From: Panopea generosa
Lineage: Eukaryota > Mollusca > Bivalvia > Adapedonta > Hiatellidae
Assembly (NCBI GenBank): GCA_029582155.1
Contig: CM055899.1
Span: 72,531,719 to 72,595,718 of the forward strand
DNA: 64,000 nucleotides
Reading direction: 5' to 3'
Position 1 is the first letter of the stretch. Each line of letters begins with the position of its first letter. The notes beneath the pieces are model-generated. The model did not search any database, was not told where the DNA came from, and worked only from the letters and a program-made list of their open reading frames with translations. Below are positions 25,201 through 40,100 of this stretch, one piece after another. Made by a program: the position numbers and the translations under genes.

Positions 25201-28200
25201 CGGCACGGAAACATATATTAGTAATGAACTTAACTGAAGCACAGACAGAAGGTGCAGCACAGAAACATATATTAGTTACGAACTTAACTAAAGCACCGAC
25301 AGAAGATGCGGCACAGAAACATATATTAGTAATGAACATAACTGAAGCTCCGACAGAAGACGCGGCACAGAAACATATATTAGTTATGAACTTAACTGAA
25401 GCACCGACAGAAGACGCAGCACAGAAACCTATATTAGTTATTAGTTATGAACTTAACTGAAGCACCGACAGAAAACGCGGCACAGAAACATATATTAGTT
25501 ACGAACTTAACTAAAGCACTGACACAAGACGCGGCACGGAAACACATATAAGTTATGAACTTAACTGAAGCACCGACAGAAGACGCGGTACAGAAACACA
25601 TATGAGTTATGAACTTAACTGAAGCACCGACAGAAGACGCGGCACATAAACATATATTAGTTACGAACTTAACTAAAGCACTGACACAAGATGCGGCACG
25701 GAAACACATATAAGTTATGAACTTAACTGAAGCACCAACAGAAGACGCGGTACAGAAACATATATGAGTTATGAACTTAACTGAAGCACCGACAGAAGAC
25801 GCGGCACATAAACATATATTAGTTATGAACTTAACTGAAGCACTGACAGAAGACGCGACACGGAAACATATATTAGTAATGAACTTAACTGAAGCACTGA
25901 CAGAAGACGCGGCACAGAAACATATATTAGTAATGAACTTAACTGAAGCACCGACAGAAGACGCGGCACAGCAACATAATTTAATTATGAAATTAACTGA
26001 AGCACCGACAGAAGAAGCGGCACAAAAACATATATTAGTAATGAACTGAACTGAAGCACCGACAGAAGATGCGACACAGAAACATATATTAGTTATTAGT
26101 AATGAATTTAACTAAAGCACCGACACAAGAAGCGGCACGGAAACACATAAAAGTTACGAACTTAACTGAAGCACCGACAGAAGACGCGGCAAAGAAACAT
26201 ATATTAGTAATGAACTTAACTGAATCACCGACAGAAGACGCGGCACAGAAACATATATTAGTAATGAACTTAACTAAAGCACCGTCAGAAGACGCTGCAC
26301 GGAAACATATATTAGTAATGAACTTAACTGAAGCACCGATACAAGACACGGCACAGAAACATATATTAGTTATTAGTTATGAACTTATCTAAAGCACCGA
26401 CACAAGACGCGGCACGGAAACACATATAATTTATGAACTTAACTGAAGCACCGACAGAAGACATGGCACGGAAACATATATTAGTAATGAACTTAACTGA
26501 AGCACCGACAGAAGACGCGGCACAGAAACATATATTAGAAATGAATTGAACTAAAGCACCGACAGAAGACGCGGCACGGAAACATATATTAGTTATGAAT
26601 TTAACTGAAGCACCGACAGAAGACGTGGCACAGAAACATATATTAGTTATAAACATAACTGAAGCACCGACAGAAGACGCGGCACAAAAACATATATTAG
26701 TAATGAACTTAACTGAAGCACCGACAGAAGACGCGGCACAGAAACATATTTTAGTTATGAACTTAACTGAAACACCGACTGAAGAAGTGGCACAGAAACA
26801 TATATTAGTTATGAACTGAACTGAAGCACCGACAGAAGACGCGGCACAGAAACACATATTAGTTATTAGTTATGAACTTAACTGAAGCACCGACAGAAGA
26901 CGCAGCACAGAAACATATATTAGTTATTAGTTATGAACTTAGCTGAAGCACCGACAGAAGACGCGGCACGGAAACATATATTTGTAATGAACTTAACTGA
27001 AGCACCGACAGAAGACGTGGCACAGAAACATATATTAGTAATGAACTTAACTAAAGCACCAACAGAAGACGCGGCACGGAAACACATATAAGTTATGAAA
27101 TTAACTGAAGCACCGACAGAAGACGCGGTACGGAAACACATATGAGTTATGAACTTAACTGAAGCACCGACAGAAGACGTGCACAGAAACATATATTAGT
27201 TATTAGTTATGAACTTAACTAAAGCACCGACAGAAGACGCGGCACAGAAACATATATTAGTTATGAACTTAACTAAAGCACTGACAGAAAACGCGCACAG
27301 AAACATATATTAGTTATTAGATATGAACTTAACTAAAGCACCGACAGAAGACGTGGCACAGAAAGATATATTAGTTATGAATTTAACTGAAGCACCGACA
27401 GAAGACGCGGCACAAAAACATATATTAGTAATGAATTTAGCTGAAGTACCGACAGAAGACGCGGCACAAAAACATATATTAGTAATGAATTTAGCTGAAG
27501 TACCGACAGAAGACGCGGCACAAAAACATATATTAGTAATGAACTGAACTGAAGCATCGACAGAAGACGCGGCACAAAAACATATATTAGTTATGAACTG
27601 AACTGAAGCACCGACAGAAGACGCGGCAAAGAAACATATATTAGTTATTAGTTATGAACTTAACTAAAGCACCGACACAAGACGCGGCACGGAAACATAT
27701 ATTAGTTATGAACTTAACTGAAGCATTGACAGAAGACCCGGCACGGAAACATATATTAGTAATGAACTGAACTGAAGCACCGAAAGAAGACTCGTCACCG
27801 AAACATATATTAGTAATGAACTTAACTAAAGCACCGATAGAAGACGCGGCATGGAAACATATATTAGTAATGAACTTAACTGAAGCACCGACACAAGACG
27901 CGGCACAGAAACATATATTAGTAATGAAACTAACTAAAGCACCGACAGAAGATGCGGCACGGAAACATATATTAGTTATGAACTTAACTGAATCACCGAC
28001 ACAAGACGAGGCACGGAAACATATATTAGTAACGAACGTAACTGAAACACCGACACAAGAAGCGGCACAGAAACATATATTAGTTATTAGATATGAACTT
28101 AACTAAAGCACCGACAGAAGACGCGGCACAGAAACATATATTAGTAATGAACATAATTGAAGCACGACAGAAGACGTGGCACAGAAATATATATTAGTTA

Positions 28201-29460
28201 TGAACTTAACTGAAGAACCGACAGAAGACTCGGCACAAAAACATATATTAGTTATGAACTTAACTGAAGCACCGACAGAAGACGCGGCACAGGAACATAT
28301 ATTAGTTATGAACTTAACTGAAGCACCGACAGAAGACACGGCACAGAAACACATATTAGTTATTAGTTATTAACTTAACTGAAGCACCGACAGAAGACGC
28401 GGCACAGAAACAAATATTAGTTATGAACTTAACAAAAGCACCGACACAAGACGCGGCACGGAAACATATATAAGTTATGAAATTTACTGAAGCACCGACA
28501 GAAGACGCGGTACGGAAACACATATGAGTTATGAACTTAACTGAAGCACCGACAGAAGATGCGGCACAGAAACATATATTAGTTATTTGTTATGAACTTA
28601 ACTAAAGCACCGACAGAAGACGCGGCACGGAAACATATATTAGTTATGAACTTAACTGAAGCAACGACAGAAGACACGGCACGGAAACATATATTAGTAA
28701 TGAACTTAACTGAAGCACCGACAGAAGATGCGGCACGTAAACATATATTAGTTATGAACTTAACTGAAGCACCGACAGAAGAATTGGCACGGAAACATAT
28801 ATTAGTAATGAACTAAACTGAAGCACCGACAGAAGACGCGGCACAGAAACATATATTAGTTATTAGTTATGGACTTAACTAAAGCACCGACAGAAGACGC
28901 GGCAGGGAAATATATATTAGTAATGTATTTAACTGAAGCACCGACAGAAGACGCGGCACGGAAACATATATTAGTAATGAACTTAACTGAAGCACCGCAG
29001 AAGACGCAGCACGGAAACATATATTAGTAATGAACTTAACTGAAGCACCGATAGAAGACGCGGCACGGAAACATATATTAGTAATGAACTGAACTGAAGC
29101 ACCGACAGAAGACGCGGCACAGCAACATAATTTAATTATGAAATTAATTGAAGCACCGACAGAAGAAGCGGCACAAAAACATATATTAGTAATGAACTGA
29201 ACTGAAGCACCGACAGAAGATGTGACACAGAAACATATATTAGTTATTAGTTATGAATTTAACTAAAGCGCCAACACAAGAAGCGGCACGGAAACACATA
29301 AAAGTTACGAACTTAACTGAAGCACCGACAGAAGACGCGGCAAAGAAACATATATTAGTAATGAACTTAACTGAAGCACCGACAGAAGACGCGGCACAGA
29401 AACATATATCAGTAATGAACTGAACTAAAGCACCGTCAGAAGACGCGGCACGGAAACATA

Positions 29461-32400
29461 TATTAGTTATTTGTTATGAACTTAACTAAAGCACCGACAG
29501 AAGACGCGGCACGGAAACATATATTAGTTATGAACTTAACTGAAGCAACGACAGAAGACACGGCACGGAAACATATATTAGTAATGAACTTAACTGAAGC
29601 ACTGACAGAAGACGCGGCACGTAAACATATATTAGTTATGAACTTAACTGAAGCACCGACAGAAGACGCGGCACGGAAAAATATATTAGTAATGAACTTA
29701 ACTGAAGCACCGACAGAAGACGCGGCACGTAAACATATATTAGTTATGAACTTAACTGAAGCACCGACAGAAGACGCGGCACGGAAACATATATTAGTAA
29801 TGAACTTAACTGAAGCACTGACAGAAGACGCGGCACAGAAAGATATATTCGTTATGAATTTAACTGAAGCACCGACAGAAGACGCGGCACAAAAACATAT
29901 ATTAGTAATGAATTTAGCTGAAGTACCGACAGAAGACGCGGCACAAAAACATATATTAGTAATGAACTGAACTGAAGCACCGACAGAAGACACGGCACAA
30001 AAACATATATTAGTAATGAATTTAGCTGAAGTACCGACAGAAGACGCGGCACAAAAACATATATTAGTAATGAACTGAACTGAAGCACCGATAGAAGACG
30101 CGGCACAAAAACATATATTAGTAATGAACTGAATGGAAGCACCGACAGAAGACGTTGCACAGAAACATATATTAGTTATTAGTTATGAACTTAACAAAAG
30201 CATCGACACAAGAAGCGGCAGGGAAACATATATTAGTAATGTACTTAACTGAAGCACCGACAGGAGACGCGGCACAGAAACATATATTAGTTATGAACTT
30301 AACTGAAGCACCGACAGAAGACGCGGCACAGAAACATATATTAGTAATGAACTTAACTGAATCACCGACACAAGACGCGGCACAGAAACATATATTAGTT
30401 ATGAACTTAACTAAAGCACCGACAAAAGACGCGGCACGGAAACATATATTAGTTATGAACTTAACTGAAGCACCGACAGAATACGCGGCACAGCAACATA
30501 ATTTAGTTATGAAATTAACTGAAGCACCGACAGAAGACGCGGCACAAAAACATATATTAGTAATGAACTGAACTGAAGCACCGACAGAAGACGCGGCAAA
30601 GAAACATATATTAGTTATTAGTTATGAACTTAACTAAAGCACCGACACAAGACGCGGCACGGAAACATATATTAGTTATGAACTTAACTGAAGCACTGAC
30701 AAAAGACCTGGCACGGAAACATATATTAGTAATGAGCTTAACTGAAGCACCGAAAGAAGATTCGGCACCGAAGCATATATTAGTAATGAACTTAACTAAA
30801 GCACCGATAGAAGACGCGGCATGGAAACATATATTAGTAATGAACTTAACTGTAGAACCCACAGAAGACGCGGCACAGAAACATATATTAGTAATGAACT
30901 TAACTGAAGCACCGACAGAAGACGCGGCATAAAAACATATATTAGTTATTAGTTATGAACTTAACTAAAGCACCGACAGAAGACGCGGCACAGAAACATA
31001 TATTAGTTATTAGTTATGAACTTAACTAAAGCACCGACAGAAGACGCGGCAGGGAAATATATATTAGTAATGTACTTAACTGAAGCACCGACAGAAGACG
31101 CGGCACGGAAACATATATTAGTAATGAACTTAACTGAAGCACCGCAGAAGACGCGGCACGGAAACATATATTAGTAATGAACTTAACTGAAGCACCGACA
31201 GAAGACGTGGCACGGAAACATATATTAGTTATGAACTTAACTGAAGCGACAGAAGACGCGGCACGGAAACATATATTAGTTATGAACTTAACTGAAGCAG
31301 CGACAGAAGACACGGCACGGAAACATGTATTAGTTATGAACTTAACTAAAGCACCGACAGCAGACGCGGCACAGAAACATATATTAGTTATTAGTTATGA
31401 ACTTAACTAAAGCACCGACAGAAGACGCGGCACAGAAACATATATTAGTAATGAACTTAACTGAAGCACCGATAGAAGACGTGGCACAGAAACATAATTT
31501 AGTTATGAAATTACCTGAAGCACCGACAGAAGACGCGGCACAAAAACATATATTAGTAATGAACTGAATGGAAGCACCGACAGAAGACGTTGCACAGAAA
31601 CATATATTAGTTATTAGTTATGAACTTAACTAAAGCATCGACACAAGAAGCGGCAGGGAAACACATAAAAGTTATGAACTTAACTGAAACACCGACAGAA
31701 GACGCGGCACGGAAACATATATTAGTAATGAACTTAACTGAAGCACCGACAGGAGACGCGGCACAGAAACATATATTAGTTATGAACTTAACTGACGCAC
31801 CGACAGAAGACGCGGCACAGAAACATATATTAGTTATTAGTTATGAACTTAACTAAAGCACCGACAGAAGACGCGGCACAGAAACATATATTAGTAATGA
31901 ACTTAACTGAAGCACCGACAGAAGATCCGGCACAGAAACATATATTAGTTATGAACTTAACTGAAGCACCATCAGAAGACGCGGCACAGAAACATATATT
32001 AGTTTTGAACTTAACTGAAGCACCGACACAAAACGCGGCACAGAAACATATATAAGTTATGAACTTAACTGAAGTACCGACAGAAGACGCGGCACAGAAA
32101 CACATATTAGTTATTAGTAATGAACTTAACTGAAGCACCGACAGAAGACGCGGCACAGAAACATATATTAGTTATTAGTTATGAACTTAACTGAAGCACC
32201 GACAGAAGACGCAGCACAGAAACATATATTAGTTATGAACTTAACTGAAGCACCATCAGAAGACGCGGCACAGAAACATATATTAGTTATGAACTTAACT
32301 GAAGCACCTACAGAAGACGCGGCACAGAAACATTTATTAGTTTTTAGTTATGAACTAAACTGAAGCACCGACAGAAGACGCGGCACAGAAATATATATTA

Positions 32401-35400
32401 GTTATGAACTTAACTAAAGCACCGACACAAGAGGCGGCACATCAATATATATTAGTAATGAGCTTAACTGAAGCACCGACAGAAGACGGGGCACTGAAAC
32501 ATATATTAGTTATGAACTTAACTGAAGCACCATCAGAAGACGCGGCACAGAAACATATATTAGTTTTGAACTTAACTGAAGCACCGACATAAAACGCGGC
32601 ACAGAAACATATATAAGTTATGAACTTAACTGAAGTACCGACAGAAGACGCGGCACAGAAACACATTTTAGTTATTAGTAATGAACTTAACTGAAGCACC
32701 GACAGAAGACGCGGCACAGAAACATATATTAGTTATTAGTTATGAACTTAACTGAAGCACCGACAGAAGACGCAGCACAGAAACATATATTAGTTATGAA
32801 CTTAACTAAAGCACCGACACAAGACGCGGCACGGAAACATATATAATTTAAGATATGAACTGAAGCACCGACAGAAAACGCGGTACGGAAACACATATGA
32901 GTTATGAACTTAACTGAAGCACCGACAGAAGACGCGGCACAGAAACATATATTAGTTATGAACTTAACTTAAGCACCGACAGAAGACGCGGCACAGAAAC
33001 CTATATTAGTTATTAGTTATGAACTTAACTGAAGCACCGACAGAAGACGCGGCACAGAAACATATATTAGTAATAAACTGAACTGAAGCACCGACAGAAG
33101 ACGCGGCACGGCAACATATATTAGTAATGAACTTAACTGAAGCACCGACAGAAGACGCGGCACAGAAACATATATTAGTTACGAACTTAACTAAAGCACC
33201 GACAGAAGACGCGGCACAGAAACATATATTAGTTACGAACTGAACTAAAGCACCGACAGAAGACGCGGCACAGAAACATATATTAGTTACGAACTTAACT
33301 GAAGCACCGACAGAAGATGCAGCACGGAAACATATATAAGTTATGAACTTAACTGAAGCACCGTCACAAGACGCGGCACGGAAACATATATAAGTAATGA
33401 ACTTAACTAAAGCACCGACAGAAGACGCGGCACAGAAACATATATTAGTAATGAACATAACTGAAGCACCGACAGAAGACGCGGCACAGAAACATATATT
33501 AGTTATAAACTTAAGTGAAGCACCGACAAAAGACGCGGCACAGAAACATATATTAGTTATGAACTTAACTGAAGCACCGACAGAAGACGCGACACAGAAA
33601 CAGATATTAGTTATTAGTTATGAACTTAACTAAAGCACCGACAGAAGACGTGGCACAGAAACATATATTAGTAATGAACTTAACTGAAGCACCGACAGAA
33701 AACGCGGCACAGAAACATATATTAGTAATGAACTTAACTGAAGCACAGACAGAAGGTGCGGCACAGAAACATATATTAGTTATTAGTTACGAACTTAACT
33801 AAAGCACCGACAGAAGATGCGGCACAGAAACATATATTAGTAATGAACATAACTGAAGCACCGACAGAAGACGCGGCACAGAAACATATATTAGTTATGA
33901 ACTTAACTGAAGCACCGACAAAAAAAGCGGCACAGCAACATATATTAGTTATGAACTTACCTGAAGCACCGACAGAAGACGCGGCACAGAAACATATATT
34001 AGTTATTAGTTATGAACTTAACTATGGCACCGACAGAAGATGCGGCACAGAAACATATATTAGTTATGAACTTAACTGAAGCACCATCAGAAGACGCGGC
34101 ACAGGAACATATATTAGTTATGAACTTAACTGAAGCACCGACAGAAGACGCGGCACAGAAATATATATAAGTTATGAACTTAACTGATGCACCGACAGAA
34201 GACGCGGCACAGAAACATATATTAGTTATGAACTTAACTGAAGCACCGACAAAAAAAGCGGCACAGAAAGATATATTAGTTATGAACTTAACTAAAGCAC
34301 CGACAGAAGACGCGGCACAGAAACATATATTAGTAATGAACATAACTGAAGCACCGACAGAAGACGCGGCACAAAAACATATATTAGTTATGAACTTAAC
34401 TGAAGCACCGACAGAAGACGTGGCACAGAAACATATATTAGTTATGAACTTAACTGAAGCACCGACAGAAGACGAGGCACGGAAACATATATTAGTAATG
34501 AACTTAACTGAAGCACCGACAGAAGACGTGGCACAGAAACATATATTAGTTATGAACTTAACTGAAGCAACGACAGAAGACGCAGTACAGAAACATATAT
34601 TAGTTATGAACTTAACTGAAGCACCGACAGAAGACGGGGCACAGAAACATATATTAGTTATTAGTTATGAACTGAACAGAAGCACCGACAGAAGACGCTG
34701 CACGGAAACATATATTAGTAATGAACTTAACTAAAGCACCGACAGAAGATGCGGCACAGAAACATATATTAGTAATGAACATAACTGAAGCACCGACAGA
34801 AGACGCGGCACAGAAACATATATTAGTTATAAACTTAACTGAAGCACCGACAAAAGAAGCGGCACAGAAACAGATATTAGTTATGAACTTAACTGAAGCA
34901 CTGACAGAAGACGAGGCACAGAAACAGATATTAGTTATTAGTTATGAACTTAACTAAAGCACCAACAGAAGACGTGGCACAGAAACATATTTTAGTTATG
35001 AACTTAACTGAAGCACCGACAGAAGACGCAGCACAGAAACATATATTAGTTATTAGTTATGAACTTAGCTGAAGCACCGACAGAAGACGCGGCACGGAAA
35101 CACATATAATTTATGAACTTAACTGAAGCACCGACAGAAGACATGGCACGGAAACATATATTAGTAATGAACTTAACTGAAGCACCGACAGAAGACGCGG
35201 CACGGAAACATATATTAGAAATGAATTGAACTGAAGCACCGACAGAAGACGCGGCACGGAAACATATATTAGTTATGAACTTAACTGAAGCACCGACAGA
35301 AGACGTGGCACAGAAACATATATTAGTTATAAACATAACTGAAGCACCGACAGAAGACGCGGCACAAAAACATATATTAGTAATGAACTTAACTGAAGCA

Positions 35401-36066
35401 CCGACAGAAGACGCGGCACAGAAACATATTTTAGTTATGAACTTAACTGAAACACCGACAGAAGAAGTGGCACAGAAACATATATTAGTTATGAACTGAA
35501 CTGAAGCACCGACAGAAGACGCGGCACAGAAACATATATTAGTTATGAACTGAACTGAAGCACCGACAGAAGACGCGGCACAGAAACACATATTAGTTAT
35601 TAGTTATGAACTTAACTGAAGCACCGACAGAAGACGCAGCACAGAAACATATATTAGTTATTAGTTATGAACTTAGCTGAAGCACCGACAGAAGACGCGG
35701 CACAGAAACATATATTAGTTATTAGTTATGAACTTAACTAAAGAACCGACACAAGACGCGGCATGGAAACACATATTAGTTATGAACTTAACTGAAGCAC
35801 CGACAGAAGACGCGGCACGGAAACATATATTAGTAATGAACTTAACTGAAGCACGGACAGAAGACGCGGCACAGAAACATATATTAGTAATGAACTGAAC
35901 TAAAGCACCAACAGAAGACGCAGCACAGAAACATATATTAGTAATGAACTTAACAAAAGCACCGACAGAAAACGCGGCATAGAAACATATATTAGTTACT
36001 AGTTATGAACTTAACTAAAGCACCAACAGAAGACGCGGCACAGAAACATATATTAGTTATGAACTT
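29461..36066. repeat. Large duplicated satellite block, copy 1 (6.6 kb)
   Basis: This block matches 37,151-43,648. The offset is 7,690 bp at the left end, then 7,582 bp after a 108-bp difference (two whole monomers) near 29,860-29,970. By eye I count only about eight single-base differences in the part from 30,000 onward, for example near 31,351, 32,434, 33,288, 34,697 and 35,208. Confidence 0.85.
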
Positions 36067-37150
36067 AACTGTGGCACCGACAGAAGACATGGCACGGAAA
36101 CATATATTAGTAATGAACTTAACTGAAGCACCGACAGAAGACGCGGCACGGAAACATATATTAGAAATGAATTGAACTGAAGCACCGACAGAAGACGCGG
36201 CACGGAAACATATATTAGTTATGAACTTAACTGAAGCACCGACAGAAGACGTGGCACAGAAACATATATTAGTTATAAACATAACTGAAGCACTGACAGA
36301 AGACGCAGCACAAAAACATATATTAGTAATGAACTTAACTGAAGCACCGACAGAAGACGCGGCACAGAAACATATTTTAGTTATGAACTTAACTGAAACA
36401 CCGACAGAAGAAGTGGCACAGAAACATATATTAGTTATGAACTGAACTGAAGCACCGACAGAAGACGCGGCACGGAAACACATATAAGTTATGAAATTAA
36501 CTGAAGCACCGACAGAAGACGCGGTACGGAAACACATATGAGTTATGAACTTAACTGAAGCACCGACAGAAGACGTGCACAGAAACATTTATTAGTTATT
36601 AGTTATGAACTGAACTAAAGCACCGACAGAAGACGCGGCACAGAAACATATATTAGTTATGAACTTAACTAAAGCACTGACAGAAGAAGCGGCACAGAAA
36701 CATATATTAGTTATTAGATATGAACTTAACTAAAGCACCGACAGAAGACGTGGCACAGAAAGATATATTAGTTATGAATTTAACTGAAGCACCGACAGAA
36801 GACGCGGCACAAAAACATATATTAGTAATGAACTGAACTGAAGCACCGATAGAAGACGTGGCACAAAAACATATATTAGTAATGAACTTAACTGAAGCAC
36901 CGACAGAAGACACGGCAGAGAAACACATATTAGTTATTAGTTATTAACTTAAATGAAGCACCGACAGAAGACGCGGCACAGAAACATATATTAGTTATGA
37001 ACTTAACAAAAGCACCGACACAAGACGCGGCACGGAAACATATATAAGTTATGAAATTTACTGAAGCACCGACAGAAGACGCGGTACGGAAACACATATG
37101 AGTTATGAACTTAACTGAAGCACCGACAGAAGATGCGGCACAGAAACATA

Positions 37151-40100
37151 TATTAGTTATTTGTTATGAACTTAACTAAAGCACCGACAGAAGACGCGGC
37201 ACGGAAACATATATTAGTTATGAACTTAACTGAAGCAACGACAGAAGACACGGCACGGAAACATATATTAGTAATGAACTTAACTGAAGCACTGACAGAA
37301 GACGCGGCACGTAAACATATATTAGTTATGAACTTAACTGAAGCACCGACAGAAGACGCGGCACGGAAAAATATATTAGTAATGAACTTAACTGAAGCAC
37401 CGACAGAAGACGCGGCACGTAAACATATATTAGTTATGAACTTAACTGAAGCACCGACAGAAGACGCGGCACGGAAACATATATTAGTAATGAACTTAAC
37501 TGAAGCACTGACAGAAGACGCGGCACAGAAAGATATATTCGTTATGAACTGAACTGAAGCACCGACAGAAGACACGGCACAAAAACATATATTAGTAATG
37601 AATTTAGCTGAAGTACCGACAGAAGACGCGGCACAAAAACATATATTAGTAATGAACTGAACTGAAGCACCGATAGAAGACGCGGCACAAAAACATATAT
37701 TAGTAATGAACTGAATGGAAGCACCGACAGAAGACGTTGCACAGAAACATATATTAGTTATTAGTTATGAACTTAACAAAAGCATCGACACAAGAAGCGG
37801 CAGGGAAACATATATTAGTAATGTACTTAACTGAAGCACCGACAGGAGACGCGGCACAGAAACATATATTAGTTATGAACTTAACTGAAGCACCGACAGA
37901 AGACGCGGCACAGAAACATATATTAGTAATGAACTTAACTGAATCACCGACACAAGACGCGGCACAGAAACATATATTAGTTATGAACTTAACTAAAGCA
38001 CCGACAAAAGACGCGGCACGGAAACATATATTAGTTATGAACTTAACTGAAGCACCGACAGAATACGCGGCACAGCAACATAATTTAGTTATGAAATTAA
38101 CTGAAGCACCGACAGAAGACGCGGCACAAAAACATATATTAGTAATGAACTGAACTGAAGCACCGACAGAAGACGCGGCAAAGAAACATATATTAGTTAT
38201 TAGTTATGAACTTAACTAAAGCACCGACACAAGACGCGGCACGGAAACATATATTAGTTATGAACTTAACTGAAGCACTGACAAAAGACCTGGCACGGAA
38301 ACATATATTAGTAATGAGCTTAACTGAAGCACCGAAAGAAGATTCGGCACCGAAGCATATATTAGTAATGAACTTAACTAAAGCACCGATAGAAGACGCG
38401 GCATGGAAACATATATTAGTAATGAACTTAACTGTAGAACCCACAGAAGACGCGGCACAGAAACATATATTAGTAATGAACTTAACTGAAGCACCGACAG
38501 AAGACGCGGCATAAAAACATATATTAGTTATTAGTTATGAACTTAACTAAAGCACCGACAGAAGACGCGGCACAGAAACATATATTAGTTATTAGTTATG
38601 AACTTAACTAAAGCACCGACAGAAGACGCGGCAGGGAAATATATATTAGTAATGTACTTAACTGAAGCACCGACAGAAGACGCGGCACGGAAACATATAT
38701 TAGTAATGAACTTAACTGAAGCACCGCAGAAGACGCGGCACGGAAACATATATTAGTAATGAACTTAACTGAAGCACCGACAGAAGACGTGGCACGGAAA
38801 CATATATTAGTTATGAACTTAACTGAAGCGACAGAAGACGCGGCACGGAAACATATATTAGTTATGAACTTAACTGAAGCAGCGACAGAAGACACGGCAC
38901 GGAAACATGTATTAGTTATGAACTTAACTAAAGCACCGACAGAAGACGCGGCACAGAAACATATATTAGTTATTAGTTATGAACTTAACTAAAGCACCGA
39001 CAGAAGACGCGGCACAGAAACATATATTAGTAATGAACTTAACTGAAGCACCGATAGAAGACGTGGCACAGAAACATAATTTAGTTATGAAATTACCTGA
39101 AGCACCGACAGAAGACGCGGCACAAAAACATATATTAGTAATGAACTGAATGGAAGCACCGACAGAAGACGTTGCACAGAAACATATATTAGTTATTAGT
39201 TATGAACTTAACTAAAGCATCGACACAAGAAGCGGCAGGGAAACACATAAAAGTTATGAACTTAACTGAAACACCGACAGAAGACGCGGCACGGAAACAT
39301 ATATTAGTAATGAACTTAACTGAAGCACCGACAGGAGACGCGGCACAGAAACATATATTAGTTATGAACTTAACTGACGCACCGACAGAAGACGCGGCAC
39401 AGAAACATATATTAGTTATTAGTTATGAACTTAACTAAAGCACCGACAGAAGACGCGGCACAGAAACATATATTAGTAATGAACTTAACTGAAGCACCGA
39501 CAGAAGATCCGGCACAGAAACATATATTAGTTATGAACTTAACTGAAGCACCATCAGAAGACGCGGCACAGAAACATATATTAGTTTTGAACTTAACTGA
39601 AGCACCGACACAAAACGCGGCACAGAAACATATATAAGTTATGAACTTAACTGAAGTACCGACAGAAGACGCGGCACAGAAACACATATTAGTTATTAGT
39701 AATGAACTTAACTGAAGCACCGACAGAAGACGCGGCACAGAAACATATATTAGTTATTAGTTATGAACTTAACTGAAGCACCGACAGAAGACGCAGCACA
39801 GAAACATATATTAGTTATGAACTTAACTGAAGCACCATCAGAAGACGCGGCACAGAAACATATATTAGTTATGAACTTAACTGAAGCACCTACAGAAGAC
39901 GCGGCACAGAAACATTTATTAGTTTTTAGTTATGAACTAAACTGAAGCACCGACAGAAGACGCGGCACAGAAATATATATTAGTTATGAACTTAACTAAA
40001 GCACCGACACAAGAGGCGGCACATAAATATATATTAGTAATGAGCTTAACTGAAGCACCGACAGAAGACGGGGCACTGAAATATATATTAGTTATGAACT